DNA from: Paenibacillus sp. LHD-117
GTDB lineage: Bacteria; Bacillota; Bacilli; Paenibacillales; Paenibacillaceae
Assembly (NCBI RefSeq): GCF_030929555.1
Contig: NZ_JAVFVT010000044.1
Span: forward strand, 1 to 64,000
DNA: 64,000 nt
Direction of reading: 5' to 3'
Shown here: piece after piece, positions 35,792 to 43,450 of the stretch
Position numbering within the stretch: the first letter of the stretch is position 1
Layout of the letters: every line of letters begins with the position of its first letter
Program-made: the position numbers and the translations under genes
Notes under the pieces: model-generated
Told to the model about the DNA's origin: nothing
Seen by the model: only the letters and a program-made list of their open reading frames with translations
The model's database searches: none

Positions 35792-36580
35792 GTGCAATCC
35801 GATAGGAAAAAAATCATTAAAGAGGAGCTCGACCGATTGGAGCGCGAGGAGAACGTCCGCATTCTCTACGCTTGCGAGTCGGGCAGCCGGGCGTGGGGGT
35901 TCCCGTCCAAGGACAGCGATTACGATGTGAGGTTCCTTTATATCAGGCCGAGGGAATGGTATCTATCGATCTTCGACAAGAAGGACGTCATCGAGCGGCC
36001 GATCAGCGAAAGCCTCGATATTAGCGGATGGGATCTTCGGAAGGCGCTTAAATTATTTCGCAAATCGAACCCCCCGCTGCTGGAATGGCTTCAGTCTCCT
36101 ATCCGATACTCGGAATATTCAAGCGTAGCGGAGCAAATACGCGGCATGTCGCCGCTTGCGTTCTCGCCGAAATCTTGCATGCACCATTATTTGAACATGG
36201 CGCGCGGCAATTACCGGGACTATTTGCAGGGAGACTTTGTGAGGCTCAAAAAATATTTTTACGTACTGCGGCCGGTGCTTGCTTGCGAATGGATATTGCG
36301 ATACGGGGAGTTGCCTCCCATGGAATTCCAAACGCTGGTCCAGCGGCTTGTTCCGGACGGCAGCGAGCTGAAGCATGCGATTCAAGAGCTGCTCGCGCGC
36401 AAAATGGCTGGCGAGGAGCTGGATCTCGCGCCTCGCATTCACGTCATAAACGATTATTTGGATGCCGGGATTAAGCGGCTGGAACTTGCGGCCGAAGCCG
36501 CGGCTCCCGCGAACGGAGAGCTGGATGACAGGCTGGACGGATTGTTCCGGTCGGCGCTCGGCGAGGTTTGGGGCAAGTGA
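35792..36580 (+). CDS. PF10127 (RlaP/YcgL-type) RNA-repair-associated nucleotidyltransferase
   Basis: About 262 residues of the Pol-beta-fold nucleotidyltransferase family PF10127, linked by comparative genomics to RNA repair. The active-site motif is YACESGSRAWGFPSKDSDYD, giving the G-S and D-x-D metal ligands. VRFLYIRPREWYLSI, DISGWDLRKALKLFRKSNPPLLEWL and CMHHYLNMARGNYRDYL are typical family blocks. GTG 35792 has GAAGGA 8 nt upstream; an in-frame ATG at 35771 has no clear ribosome site but is possible. It probably adds nucleotides to, or repairs, RNA ends before ligation by RtcB (inference). A terminator and structured leader separate it from rtcB. Confidence 0.85.
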   Translation: MQSDRKKIIKEELDRLEREENVRILYACESGSRAWGFPSKDSDYDVRFLYIRPREWYLSIFDKKDVIERPISESLDISGWDLRKALKLFRKSNPPLLEWLQSPIRYSEYSSVAEQIRGMSPLAFSPKSCMHHYLNMARGNYRDYLQGDFVRLKKYFYVLRPVLACEWILRYGELPPMEFQTLVQRLVPDGSELKHAIQELLARKMAGEELDLAPRIHVINDYLDAGIKRLELAAEAAAPANGELDDRLDGLFRSALGEVWGK

Positions 36581-36671
36581 GCGGGTAGAGTTTTATACTA
36601 AACCGTTTATTCCTTTGAACCTGCTGAGCGTCTCGGTTAAGATTACGTTACTACATTTGGAAAGGAGGCTG

Positions 36672-36758
36672 ATGGTCGTGATCGTCGCTATCGATAGTCG
36701 CATACCAGGAAATCGACAACCGAATACGTTCATTGTCCATTGGCCTCGACGGGCCTGA
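36672..36758 (+). CDS. Possible small ORF in the rtcB leader
   Basis: AAGGAGG (36662-36668) precedes an ATG at 36672 (spacing 3) and a GTG at 36678 (spacing 9) in the same frame, which ends at TGA 36758. The product of 26-28 residues is basic at its C-terminus (FIVHWPRRA). It is too short to trust alone. It could be a regulatory leader peptide for rtcB because hairpins and a terminator follow. Confidence 0.3.
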   Translation: MVVIVAIDSRIPGNRQPNTFIVHWPRRA

Positions 36759-36804
36759 GCAGGAGTAAGACTTGAACATCCGCAAGTCTCGATCGATTCG
36801 GTCG
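36733..36804 (+). ncRNA. Structured leader upstream of rtcB (candidate)
   Basis: Three hairpins follow one another: GGCC-tcgacg-GGCC near 36742-36755, AGACTTG (36768-36774) with CAAGTCT (36783-36789) and an 8-nt loop, and CGATC (36790-36794) with GGTCG (36800-36804) and a 5-nt loop. The last two resemble anticodon- and T-arms in size, but there is no acceptor stem or CCA. Function is unknown; it may be an attenuator or a small RNA. Confidence 0.35.
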
Positions 36805-36845
36805 GGAAGCGGTCGGAGTCTATTCTTTAATGCGCAGCAAAACCG

Positions 36846-36872
36846 TGAGCTCTCGTGGCTTGCGGTTTTTTT
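36846..36872 (+). terminator. Terminator between the leader and rtcB
   Basis: CCGTGAGC pairs, with two wobbles, with GCTTGCGG and is followed by TTTTTTT. It lies about 40 nt before the rtcB start, so rtcB expression should need readthrough or a nearby promoter. Confidence 0.7.
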
Positions 36873-36913
36873 GCGTACTATTTTTTTGAAGACGAGAGAG
36901 GGAAAACGAATTT

Positions 36914-38338
36914 ATGAAAACGACACAGAATTATTATAGGCGCGTGGATCTTCCCGCAGGAGATCTGCACGTGTATGCCAGCGACGTATTGTTCCGCGGA
37001 ATGGGCGCGAAAGTGCTGGAGATGGCGAACAACAACCTGCAAATTCCGAACATCCGTTACATGAGCTATACGCCTGACGCTCACGTGGGAGTGGGGACGT
37101 GCATCGGGACGACGGCGGTATGGGGCATGGAGGACGGTTTCGTATCGCCGTCGATCGTGGGCAGCGACATCGGCTGCGGCATGCGCGTACACCTGACGAA
37201 CGTGCACGAAAGCGAGCTGAAAGACGTCAGGCTGCGGCGCAAGCTGGTCAAAACAATCGAGCGGTTAATCCCGGTAGAGAACCACGCCAGGGGCTATTTC
37301 TCGGACATCAGGCTGGAGCATGTGCTGCGCAAAGGGCTGCACGGCCTGCCGGGCAAATACGTGCCCGATGCTTATACGCCGAGGAAAGCCACCTCGCTGA
37401 CGCATGTCGAATACGGCGGCTTTCGGTTCGACGAAGCGGAGCTAGACCGGCTGCCGGAGCCGATCTGGCATCGCGCGCACAGGCAGCTAGGAACGCTTGG
37501 CGGCGGCAATCATTTCGTGGAGATCCAGTCGCTAGCCATCCATGAGGACAATCGGGACATTGCGGTCAAATGGGGGCTTGCAGACGGCATGGTCATCGTC
37601 ATGATCCATTCCGGTTCGCGCGCATGGGGAGGAGCCGTCAATCAGTATTGCGGCACCGAGGTTGCGAAGACGATGAGCAGGATGGGGCTCGGAACGCCCG
37701 ATCCCAAGCTGCAGTTCGCGCCGCTGGACAGCCCGGCGGGGCAGGCTTACGCGAACCTGATGTATTCCGCGCTCAACTTCGCCGTCGCGAATCGGCATTT
37801 GATGGGTTATGCCGTGCGGGAAGCGTTCCGCGACACGCTTGGCAAAGAAGCGGAGATGCGAACGCTGTACGATCTGATGCATAATTACGCCTGCGAGGAG
37901 CAGGAGGGTGAGACTGCTTATTTCGTTCATCGCAAAGGGGCGACGAAGGCGTTGCCGGCAGGCCATCCGGGAAATCCGAAACCGTATGCGGAGACGGGGC
38001 ATCCCGCTCTCATACCGGGTTCGATGGGGACGGCCTCCTACCTGATGGTCGGCGAACGCCCCGGCGCGGCTAACTACTATTCGATCTGTCACGGAGCAGG
38101 CAGATTGCGTTCGCGCAACGCGACGAAGCAGCTCGTGACGGTGGACGAATTCGCCGAGTCGCTGCGCGTCGGCCGGGAGGATGAAATCGTCGTGAACCAC
38201 CGGGCGCTGGAATCGATTCTCGACGAATCCCCGCAAGCTTACAAAGACGTAGATCAAATCGTAGAAAGCGTCGTCGGCGCCGGCTTGGCGTCCGTCGTGG
38301 CGAAATGCCGGCCGATGGCGACGATCAAAGGAGTATAA
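36914..38338 (+). CDS. rtcB: RtcB RNA ligase
   Basis: 474 residues, the usual length. RtcB seals RNA 2',3'-cyclic phosphate or 3'-phosphate ends to 5'-OH with GTP and Mn2+. The metal ligands known from the archaeal enzyme are all visible: Asp85 and Cys88 in GSDIGCGM, His200 in LGGGNHFVE, His232 in MIHSGSRAWG, His323 in LMHNYA, and the guanylated His393 in SICHGAGRLRS. GAGAGGG precedes the ATG by about 10 nt. The AAA ATPase gene starts 3 nt after the stop, so the two are co-transcribed. No archease, RtcA or RtcR gene is in the window. Substrates could be damaged tRNA or rRNA. Confidence 0.95.
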   Translation: MKTTQNYYRRVDLPAGDLHVYASDVLFRGMGAKVLEMANNNLQIPNIRYMSYTPDAHVGVGTCIGTTAVWGMEDGFVSPSIVGSDIGCGMRVHLTNVHESELKDVRLRRKLVKTIERLIPVENHARGYFSDIRLEHVLRKGLHGLPGKYVPDAYTPRKATSLTHVEYGGFRFDEAELDRLPEPIWHRAHRQLGTLGGGNHFVEIQSLAIHEDNRDIAVKWGLADGMVIVMIHSGSRAWGGAVNQYCGTEVAKTMSRMGLGTPDPKLQFAPLDSPAGQAYANLMYSALNFAVANRHLMGYAVREAFRDTLGKEAEMRTLYDLMHNYACEEQEGETAYFVHRKGATKALPAGHPGNPKPYAETGHPALIPGSMGTASYLMVGERPGAANYYSICHGAGRLRSRNATKQLVTVDEFAESLRVGREDEIVVNHRALESILDESPQAYKDVDQIVESVVGAGLASVVAKCRPMATIKGV

Positions 38339-38341
38339 ACC

Positions 38342-39652
38342 ATGAGAAATAATACGGTCATGGCAATCAACAAAGAAGTTCCGTTCATCTGCAGAGTGTC
38401 GGATGCGACGGGAAGGACGAGCGCGGGCGCACATGTTTACTTCGATTATGCCGACATCATGAGCAAGGTCCAATTTTTCCTGAAAGAAAGATTCGGCTGC
38501 GAGCTCAAGCTCTATTACCAGGATGAAAATAACGATGTGTGGGACGCATTGGACGAGGATCTTAGGAGCGGCTACGACGGAGTCCGGCATGCGGCGAGCC
38601 TCTACGATCTGGTGGAGACCGCTCAGTTTCGATACGAGACGGAGCGGGATCGGGGGATGTCGGGGTACGAAATCCGCCCGTCCGCGCGCAACAACCTGTT
38701 CATATACGATGCCAACCGAGTGGCTTTCGCGCGCGTTCCGAGGGAGACTCAATACGGACTGGGGCACGAAGATATTATTTTCGCGGAGGATGATGAAGCG
38801 CTGGGCGCTTTCCTGGCGGATACGCGCGCAAGACAGCTGGATAACCGGAAGCTCATCCTGTTCAGCGATACGAAGGACGGGCTGGAGCAGGAGAGGCTGC
38901 GGCCCCGGGAATCGGTCACGCGAGACGACGTATTCATGGAAGAGGCGCTCAAGTCTCAAATCTACCGTTCGGTGGATGAATTTTTTGCGAATGAGGGGGC
39001 GTTCTTCCGCGATTACGGCATACCGTACAAGAGGGGCATTCTGCTCTACGGCAAGCCGGGCAACGGGAAAACGACGCTCGTCAAATCGATCTCCCAGACC
39101 GCCGGAGCCCCGGTTGCGTATTGGCAGATCACGGAATTTACGAGCAGCGAGTCGATCTCCGAGGTGTTCGCGGCGGCGATGCGGATGGCGCCGATGGTGC
39201 TCGTGATCGAGGATATCGATTCCATGCCGGAATCTTGCCGGTCCTACTTCTTGAACACGCTGGACGGCGCGGCGTCCAAAGAAGGCGTATTCCTGATCGG
39301 GACGACAAACTATCCGGAGAAAATCGACCCCGCGCTAATGAACCGCGCCGGAAGGTTCGACCGCGCATACGAGGTGAAGCTGCCGGATGAAGCGCTCCGG
39401 CATGCGTATTTGATTCGCAAGGGGATGGGCCGAATCGTGGGCGAAGATCAGTTAGCTGAGGTTGCCCGCCGCACCGAAGGTTTTACGTTCGCTCAGCTGG
39501 GCGAGTTGTTCGTGTCGGCTGCCCTGCAACGGCATTACGAAGGCGAAGCGGATCTGGGACGCCTGATCGGCGAGATGAAATCCGATTACGCCAAGGGCCG
39601 CAGCGGCGACTGGATGGCGGCGGACAAGGGCCGGGCGATGGGTTTTCTGTGA
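38342..39652 (+). CDS. AAA+ ATPase co-transcribed with rtcB
   Basis: 436 residues. The N-terminal 210 residues show no recognised motif and may bind substrate or partner. The AAA module (about 225-400) has Walker A GKPGNGKTT (237-245), Walker B VLVIEDIDS (286-294), sensor 1 GTTN (320-323) and an Arg-finger segment NRAGRFDR (334-341), the BCS1/FtsH-like class. There is no protease motif or membrane helix. AAAGGAG lies 8 nt before the ATG, within the end of rtcB. It probably remodels an RNA-protein complex or extracts a substrate for RtcB (inference). No terminator was found directly after it. Confidence 0.88.
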   Translation: MRNNTVMAINKEVPFICRVSDATGRTSAGAHVYFDYADIMSKVQFFLKERFGCELKLYYQDENNDVWDALDEDLRSGYDGVRHAASLYDLVETAQFRYETERDRGMSGYEIRPSARNNLFIYDANRVAFARVPRETQYGLGHEDIIFAEDDEALGAFLADTRARQLDNRKLILFSDTKDGLEQERLRPRESVTRDDVFMEEALKSQIYRSVDEFFANEGAFFRDYGIPYKRGILLYGKPGNGKTTLVKSISQTAGAPVAYWQITEFTSSESISEVFAAAMRMAPMVLVIEDIDSMPESCRSYFLNTLDGAASKEGVFLIGTTNYPEKIDPALMNRAGRFDRAYEVKLPDEALRHAYLIRKGMGRIVGEDQLAEVARRTEGFTFAQLGELFVSAALQRHYEGEADLGRLIGEMKSDYAKGRSGDWMAADKGRAMGFL

Positions 39653-39685
39653 GTTGAAGCGAGGGCGTCGCGGTTGGCTTTTGGC

Positions 39686-39707
39686 GGTTGGCTCCTAAGG
39701 GCCAACC
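39686..39707. repeat. Inverted repeat after the AAA ATPase gene
   Basis: GGTTGGC (39686-39692) and GCCAACC (39701-39707) form a 7-bp stem with an 8-nt loop. No T run follows, so it is not a classic terminator. Confidence 0.5.
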
Positions 39708-39790
39708 ACCTTGTGAAGCTGTCGATTTAATGTTTACAGCAATTGACGACCCAATCGTCGCGGTAGAGTCGCATGTCATGTGTTAGATCT

Positions 39791-39977
39791 TGTAACGGTT
39801 GCCAGCGCGGCTAAATCCGCCTTTTGTGCTAGTTTGAAATTGTAACGGTTGCGGTGAGGCTTAAGCAGCATCAAAACGGCGAAATGGGGCTGATTTCGAT
39901 GAAATAAGCTCGCTGGCAACCCTTATGATTTGGGAAGCGGCGTTTCAGGCAAAATAGGCGCACTGGCAACCGTTACA
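39791..39977. repeat. 187-bp intergenic element with nested inverted repeats
   Basis: TGTAACGGTTGCCAG (39791-39805) is the exact reverse complement of CTGGCAACCGTTACA (39963-39977). Partial forward (TGTAACGGTTGC, 39841) and reverse (CTGGCAACC, 39913) copies lie inside. No coding potential is seen. It resembles a MITE-like or BIME-like intergenic repeat. Apart from this and a palindrome at 40328, nothing was seen in 39653-40393. Confidence 0.7.
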
Positions 39978-40327
39978 TCATTCACGAACCCCGTTAGCCC
40001 GTGCACCCCCCCTCACCACAACCCACGCCACCGTCGCGCCGCCAATTGCTTAACCATCCCTCGCCGACACCGCGCATCCGCTCACTATGACTACCCCTCA
40101 CCAATACCAGGCCACTTCGTCATCATCCATTTCCAACTTCGATCCTTCACTCCGGTAATCCCGTTTTCAAAATGTCGGTCATGTTGCACATTGCTTTTCG
40201 AAACATTTGTTCTCAATGTCCAGATCGTGGCGAAACGCTTTAAAATGACGTGAATACGTTATAAAATATGACGTAAATGAAGCATGGCGTATGACGAGGG
40301 AAGGCGTGCAGACAAAGATTTAAGGCA

Positions 40328-40347
40328 TTAACGATTGAATTCGTTAA
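40328..40347. promoter_or_regulatory. Operator-like palindrome upstream of the flavoprotein
   Basis: TTAACGA (40328-40334) and TCGTTAA (40341-40347) form a perfect inverted repeat with a 6-nt spacer, about 45 nt before the start codon. Confidence 0.4.
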
Positions 40348-40393
40348 CTAATGTGACGTGACCTAAATTCCACAACGGAAGGACAGAATCCGC

Positions 40394-41845
40394 ATGAGCA
40401 TACAAGCCTTGAACGAACGGGTCAAACAAGATTTATACTATTTGGCTTACGGAGGAGCGGAATGGGTTCGTCCGATTAAGGCCGAAGGCGAACACGTATA
40501 CGACGTGGTGATCGTCGGCGGGGGACAGAGCGGGCTCGGGCTTGCTTTCGGACTGCTGCGCGAACGAATCGCGAACATTCTGGTCATCGACGAGAATCCG
40601 GAGGGGCTGGAAGGTCCATGGGATACGTATGCGCGCATGGTTACGCTGCGGACGCCGAAACATCTGACCTCGGTCGATCTAGGTATTCCTTCCTTGACGT
40701 TTCGTTCCTGGTGGGAAGCGCAGACCGGCGAAGAAGGCTGGGCGAAAGTGGACAAAATCCCGCGAGGCGAATGGATGAATTACTTGCGTTGGTACCGAAA
40801 AGTATTGGGGCTGCCGGTCGCGAACGAGGCGAAGCTGAAGCTGATCGAGCCCGTAAGGGAAGGGCTGCATAGGCTCCATCTGGAAGGAACGGGAGCGCCA
40901 GCCGAGCGCTTGCTTGCCCGGAAGGTCGTGCTCGCGACCGGCATTCAGGGCGGGGGGGAGTGGCATGTTCCGCCGTTGATCCAGCAGAAGGTTCCGCGGC
41001 GCTTCTATGCCCATACGTCGGAGCCGATCGACTTCGAAAGGCTGCGCGGCAAGCGAGTGGCCGTGCTCGGCGGCGGCGCATCGGCCTTCGACAACGCCCA
41101 GTTCGCTTTGTCCGAAGGCGTGGCTGAGGCGCATGTCTTCGTTCGCCGAGCCAAGCTGCCAAGGATCAATCCGATCCGCCAGATGGAGAGCTCGGGCATG
41201 ATCGAACGGTACCCAGCGTTATCCGACGCGGACAAATACGCGGTCATGTCCCATTTTTACAAACATAATCAACCGCCTACGAACGATACGTTCGCTAGAG
41301 CGGCGGCTTATCCGGGTTTTCATTTGCATCTGGGCTCGCCGTGGCTTGACACGAGGCTGGAGGAAGGTGCCGTCGTCATCGTCACGCCCCAAGGCGAGTT
41401 CTGCTTCGACTTCTTGATCGTCAGTACCGGCCTCGTCTCCGATCCGACGCTCCGTCCGGAGCTGCTGCTTGTCGAAGGCGACATCGCAAGGTGGTCCGAT
41501 CGTTACGAAGCGCCGCCCGAGGTCGCGAGCCCGATGCTGGACGCGCATCCGTATCTCTCATCTGGCTTCGCCTTCACCGGTCGCAGCGAAGAAGGACAGA
41601 GGCGGCTGCACGGGTTATTCGCGTTTAATTATTCCGTCATGGTCAGCTGCGGCCTATCCGCATCGGCGATCTCGGGGATGCGGTTCGCGGTTCCGAGACT
41701 GGCGTCGTCGATTGCCGATCAGCTCTTCATGGACGACAAGAACGCGATTTTGACCGACTTCTATGCTTACGAGGATGCGGAATTCAGCGGAGAATGGACG
41801 CCGCGGGCACAGACTCAGGACGAAATCGGGTATTCCGCAGGATAG
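40394..41845 (+). CDS. FAD/NAD(P)-binding oxidoreductase, flavin monooxygenase-like
   Basis: 483-residue cytosolic flavoprotein. An FAD-binding Rossmann motif VVIVGGGQSGLG lies at about 39-50, and a second dinucleotide motif VAVLGGGASAFD near 220, with ATG.. -type motif VLATGIQ between. The layout fits the SidA/FMO-like two-dinucleotide-binding group. Near the C-terminus LFAFNYSVMVSCGLSASAIS is typical of this subgroup. No cofactor partner is next to it. GGAAGGA lies 10 nt before the ATG. The substrate is not known. Confidence 0.82.
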   Translation: MSIQALNERVKQDLYYLAYGGAEWVRPIKAEGEHVYDVVIVGGGQSGLGLAFGLLRERIANILVIDENPEGLEGPWDTYARMVTLRTPKHLTSVDLGIPSLTFRSWWEAQTGEEGWAKVDKIPRGEWMNYLRWYRKVLGLPVANEAKLKLIEPVREGLHRLHLEGTGAPAERLLARKVVLATGIQGGGEWHVPPLIQQKVPRRFYAHTSEPIDFERLRGKRVAVLGGGASAFDNAQFALSEGVAEAHVFVRRAKLPRINPIRQMESSGMIERYPALSDADKYAVMSHFYKHNQPPTNDTFARAAAYPGFHLHLGSPWLDTRLEEGAVVIVTPQGEFCFDFLIVSTGLVSDPTLRPELLLVEGDIARWSDRYEAPPEVASPMLDAHPYLSSGFAFTGRSEEGQRRLHGLFAFNYSVMVSCGLSASAISGMRFAVPRLASSIADQLFMDDKNAILTDFYAYEDAEFSGEWTPRAQTQDEIGYSAG

Positions 41846-41921
41846 CGCGGTCCCAAGAACAGTCCCAAGAACAAGTAGAACATTGTCAGAAAGAATTGTG
41901 ATTCGACCGCGCGCTTCGACA

Positions 41922-41982
41922 CCCCTCCGTGAGACAGCCCGTTATACTTAACCTGTGATGAAAAATACAGACAACGGAGGGG
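41922..41982. repeat. Inverted repeat with one arm in the ribosome binding site
   Basis: CCCCTCCGT (41922-41930) is the exact reverse complement of ACGGAGGGG (41974-41982), and the latter contains the ribosome site of the next gene. TATACT (41943-41948) between the arms may be a -10 box; in that case the first arm is not in the transcript. Confidence 0.5.
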
Positions 41983-41988
41983 CGTTAT

Positions 41989-42252
41989 TTGAACAAAAAC
42001 TCGCTGAGGAAGCGGACGGAATGGTTCATCCGCATGGAAATCGATCGTGTCATTGCCAATTTGAAGAACGGAGTCGTCAATAAGGAGCACGCGCTCGGGA
42101 GCTTGAACACGTTACATCAAATCGCGTCGACGATGAAAGATTCAGATTCCATGCAGCATGTTTGCAGGGTGATGGACAGGGTTAGAAACTCGGCACATAC
42201 GACAGGGGCATTCTATTTCACCGAATATCGGCGAGAGTCGATGTGGCAATAG
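41989..42252 (+). CDS. Small protein of unknown function
   Basis: 87 residues, TTG start with GGAGGGG 6-7 nt upstream. The sequence is soluble and mostly helical by eye (RTEWFIRMEIDRVIANLKNG, LGSLNTLHQIASTMKDS). It has no Cys-rich or membrane segment, and no family was recognised. It stands alone. The upstream inverted repeat could affect translation. Confidence 0.55.
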   Translation: MNKNSLRKRTEWFIRMEIDRVIANLKNGVVNKEHALGSLNTLHQIASTMKDSDSMQHVCRVMDRVRNSAHTTGAFYFTEYRRESMWQ

Positions 42253-42660
42253 ACTGACCGGAACAATTCCGCCCCGCAGAACGGTATTCCTCCGAATGGA
42301 ACAGCAGCTGGCGATCGATCCATTCGGCGGCAAGCCGCGGATGAGAGATTGGGAAGAGATGGCCGGCGGACAGATCGTCCGTCGCGAATCGCCGGAATTC
42401 GTCCGGGATATGCCATACGCGATCTTCTCGGCCCCATAACAGGCGAATCCGCCGATCGTCCCATGCTGCCGGATTGAGGCTGAAGGTTGCTGGATCGGCA
42501 AGCGTCCGTGTAATGTCAGTAGACGTCCTGCGTACTCGCGGGGACAACAATTCCTTTCTCATGTAAGCGATATAGTCCTCCGGCATGTACTCGCCTTCGG
42601 CGATCAGGTCGGAGGATTTTAATTGTCCGGCCAGCGGCGATGGAGAGGGACAGTATAGGG
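42218..42660 (-). pseudogene. C-terminal remnant of an alpha/beta hydrolase
   Basis: The minus-strand frame encodes MPEDYIAYMRKELLS, then RRIRLLWGREDRVWHIPDEF and SAGHLFPISHPRLAAEW. This is the last third of an alpha/beta hydrolase, with the late Asp (GREDR) and catalytic His (GHLF) regions. In-frame coding similarity appears to run on to about 42660, where a stop ends it; the nucleophile elbow and N-terminal two thirds are missing. There is no clear ribosome site. It is best read as a decayed gene, although a short expressed form from ATG 42586 cannot be excluded. Confidence 0.5.
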
Positions 42661-42679
42661 GGAGGACGGAATCGTGTTA

Positions 42680-42708
42680 TTGACAGTGAGGGGCATTCGT
42701 TTTATGAT
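42680..42708 (+). promoter_or_regulatory. Sigma-A promoter of the sulfur-transfer operon
   Basis: TTGACA (42680-42685), a 17-bp spacer and TATGAT (42703-42708). The first operator begins 4 nt after the -10 box, so a bound repressor would cover the start site. Confidence 0.8.
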
Positions 42709-42712
42709 GATA

Positions 42713-42728
42713 ATACCCTATGGGGTAT
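42713..42728. promoter_or_regulatory. CsoR/CstR-type operator 1
   Basis: ATACCC-TATG-GGGTAT is a perfect 6-bp inverted repeat with a 4-bp spacer, the known operator form of CsoR/CstR-family repressors. A CstR-like gene lies 2 kb downstream. Confidence 0.8.
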
Positions 42729-42800
42729 GTGGAGATCGGTATAGCGCGCAGTTCGGTAATTGTTCCCGCACTGTAAAGCGCCATTATTTTTGGTTTCTAT

Positions 42801-42816
42801 ATACCCACGGGGGTAT
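42801..42816. promoter_or_regulatory. CsoR/CstR-type operator 2
   Basis: ATACCC-ACGG-GGGTAT has the same arms and spacer length as operator 1 and lies 88 nt downstream, within the 5' untranslated region about 38 nt before the start codon. Confidence 0.78.
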
Positions 42817-42853
42817 TGGAGTAGTTACTAATCATCAACGGAGGGATATCATC

Positions 42854-43450
42854 ATGTCGTTATCATCGCTTCAAGCGGACGTTACACTGGATTGCAAAGG
42901 GCTCGCTTGCCCGATGCCGATCATACGAACGAAAAAAACGATCGAGTCGATGGATACGGGCCGCGTGCTCGCAATCGAAGCTACCGATCAAGGTTCGCTC
43001 GCGGATCTTCAAGCGTGGACGCGCAGCATGGGTCATCAGTATTTGGGAACGATTAAGGAAGGGACATTGCAGAAGCATTACGTGCGGAAGTCTTCGCCGG
43101 ATGAAGGGGCATCGCCTCGCAAACACGCACCCACGACCCCAAATGATCAGCTCCTCGCCATGATGGATGCAGGGGAGTCGGCATTCGTAATCCTCGACGT
43201 GCGCGAACCGGCGGAATACGCATTCGGCCATATCCCCGGAGCGGTATCCGTTCCGCTAGGGAAACTCGAAACTGGCATCGAGGAGCTGCGTTCCTTGTAC
43301 GGAGGCGCCGAAATCCATGTCGTTTGCCGCTCGGGAACGAGGAGCGATTTGGCTTGCCGACTGCTTGCGGAATATGGCTTCGATCGCGTATGGAACGTGT
43401 TTCCCGGCATGTCGGAGTGGGAGGGGCCGGTGGAGAGGTGGATCGGCTGA
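42854..43450 (+). CDS. TusA-rhodanese fusion sulfurtransferase
   Basis: 198 residues. The TusA-like domain (about 8-78) has the sulfur-carrying Cys in LDCKGLACPMPIIRTKK. The rhodanese domain (about 95-195) has DVREPAEYAFGHIPGA and the active Cys in VVCRSGTRS. Fusions of this type relay persulfide sulfur between carriers and belong to cst-type operons. ATG 42854 with GGAGGGA upstream is chosen; the frame continues to 42674 but the extra segment overlaps the promoter. The stop overlaps the start of the next gene by one base (TGATG). Confidence 0.9.
   Translation: MSLSSLQADVTLDCKGLACPMPIIRTKKTIESMDTGRVLAIEATDQGSLADLQAWTRSMGHQYLGTIKEGTLQKHYVRKSSPDEGASPRKHAPTTPNDQLLAMMDAGESAFVILDVREPAEYAFGHIPGAVSVPLGKLETGIEELRSLYGGAEIHVVCRSGTRSDLACRLLAEYGFDRVWNVFPGMSEWEGPVERWIG

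Noticed and set aside
36761..36810. tRNA or Y-RNA-like gene ahead of rtcB
   Set aside because: Two hairpins have the right size, but there is no acceptor stem, no CCA and no Ro-type gene; kept only as a structured leader.
36581..36913. T-box leader
   Set aside because: No specifier loop or GGGTGGTACCGCG-like antiterminator core could be found, and the downstream gene is not amino-acid related.
37532..38959. 475-codon minus-strand ORF opposite rtcB and the AAA gene
   Set aside because: It crosses two well-supported genes and has no recognisable domain.
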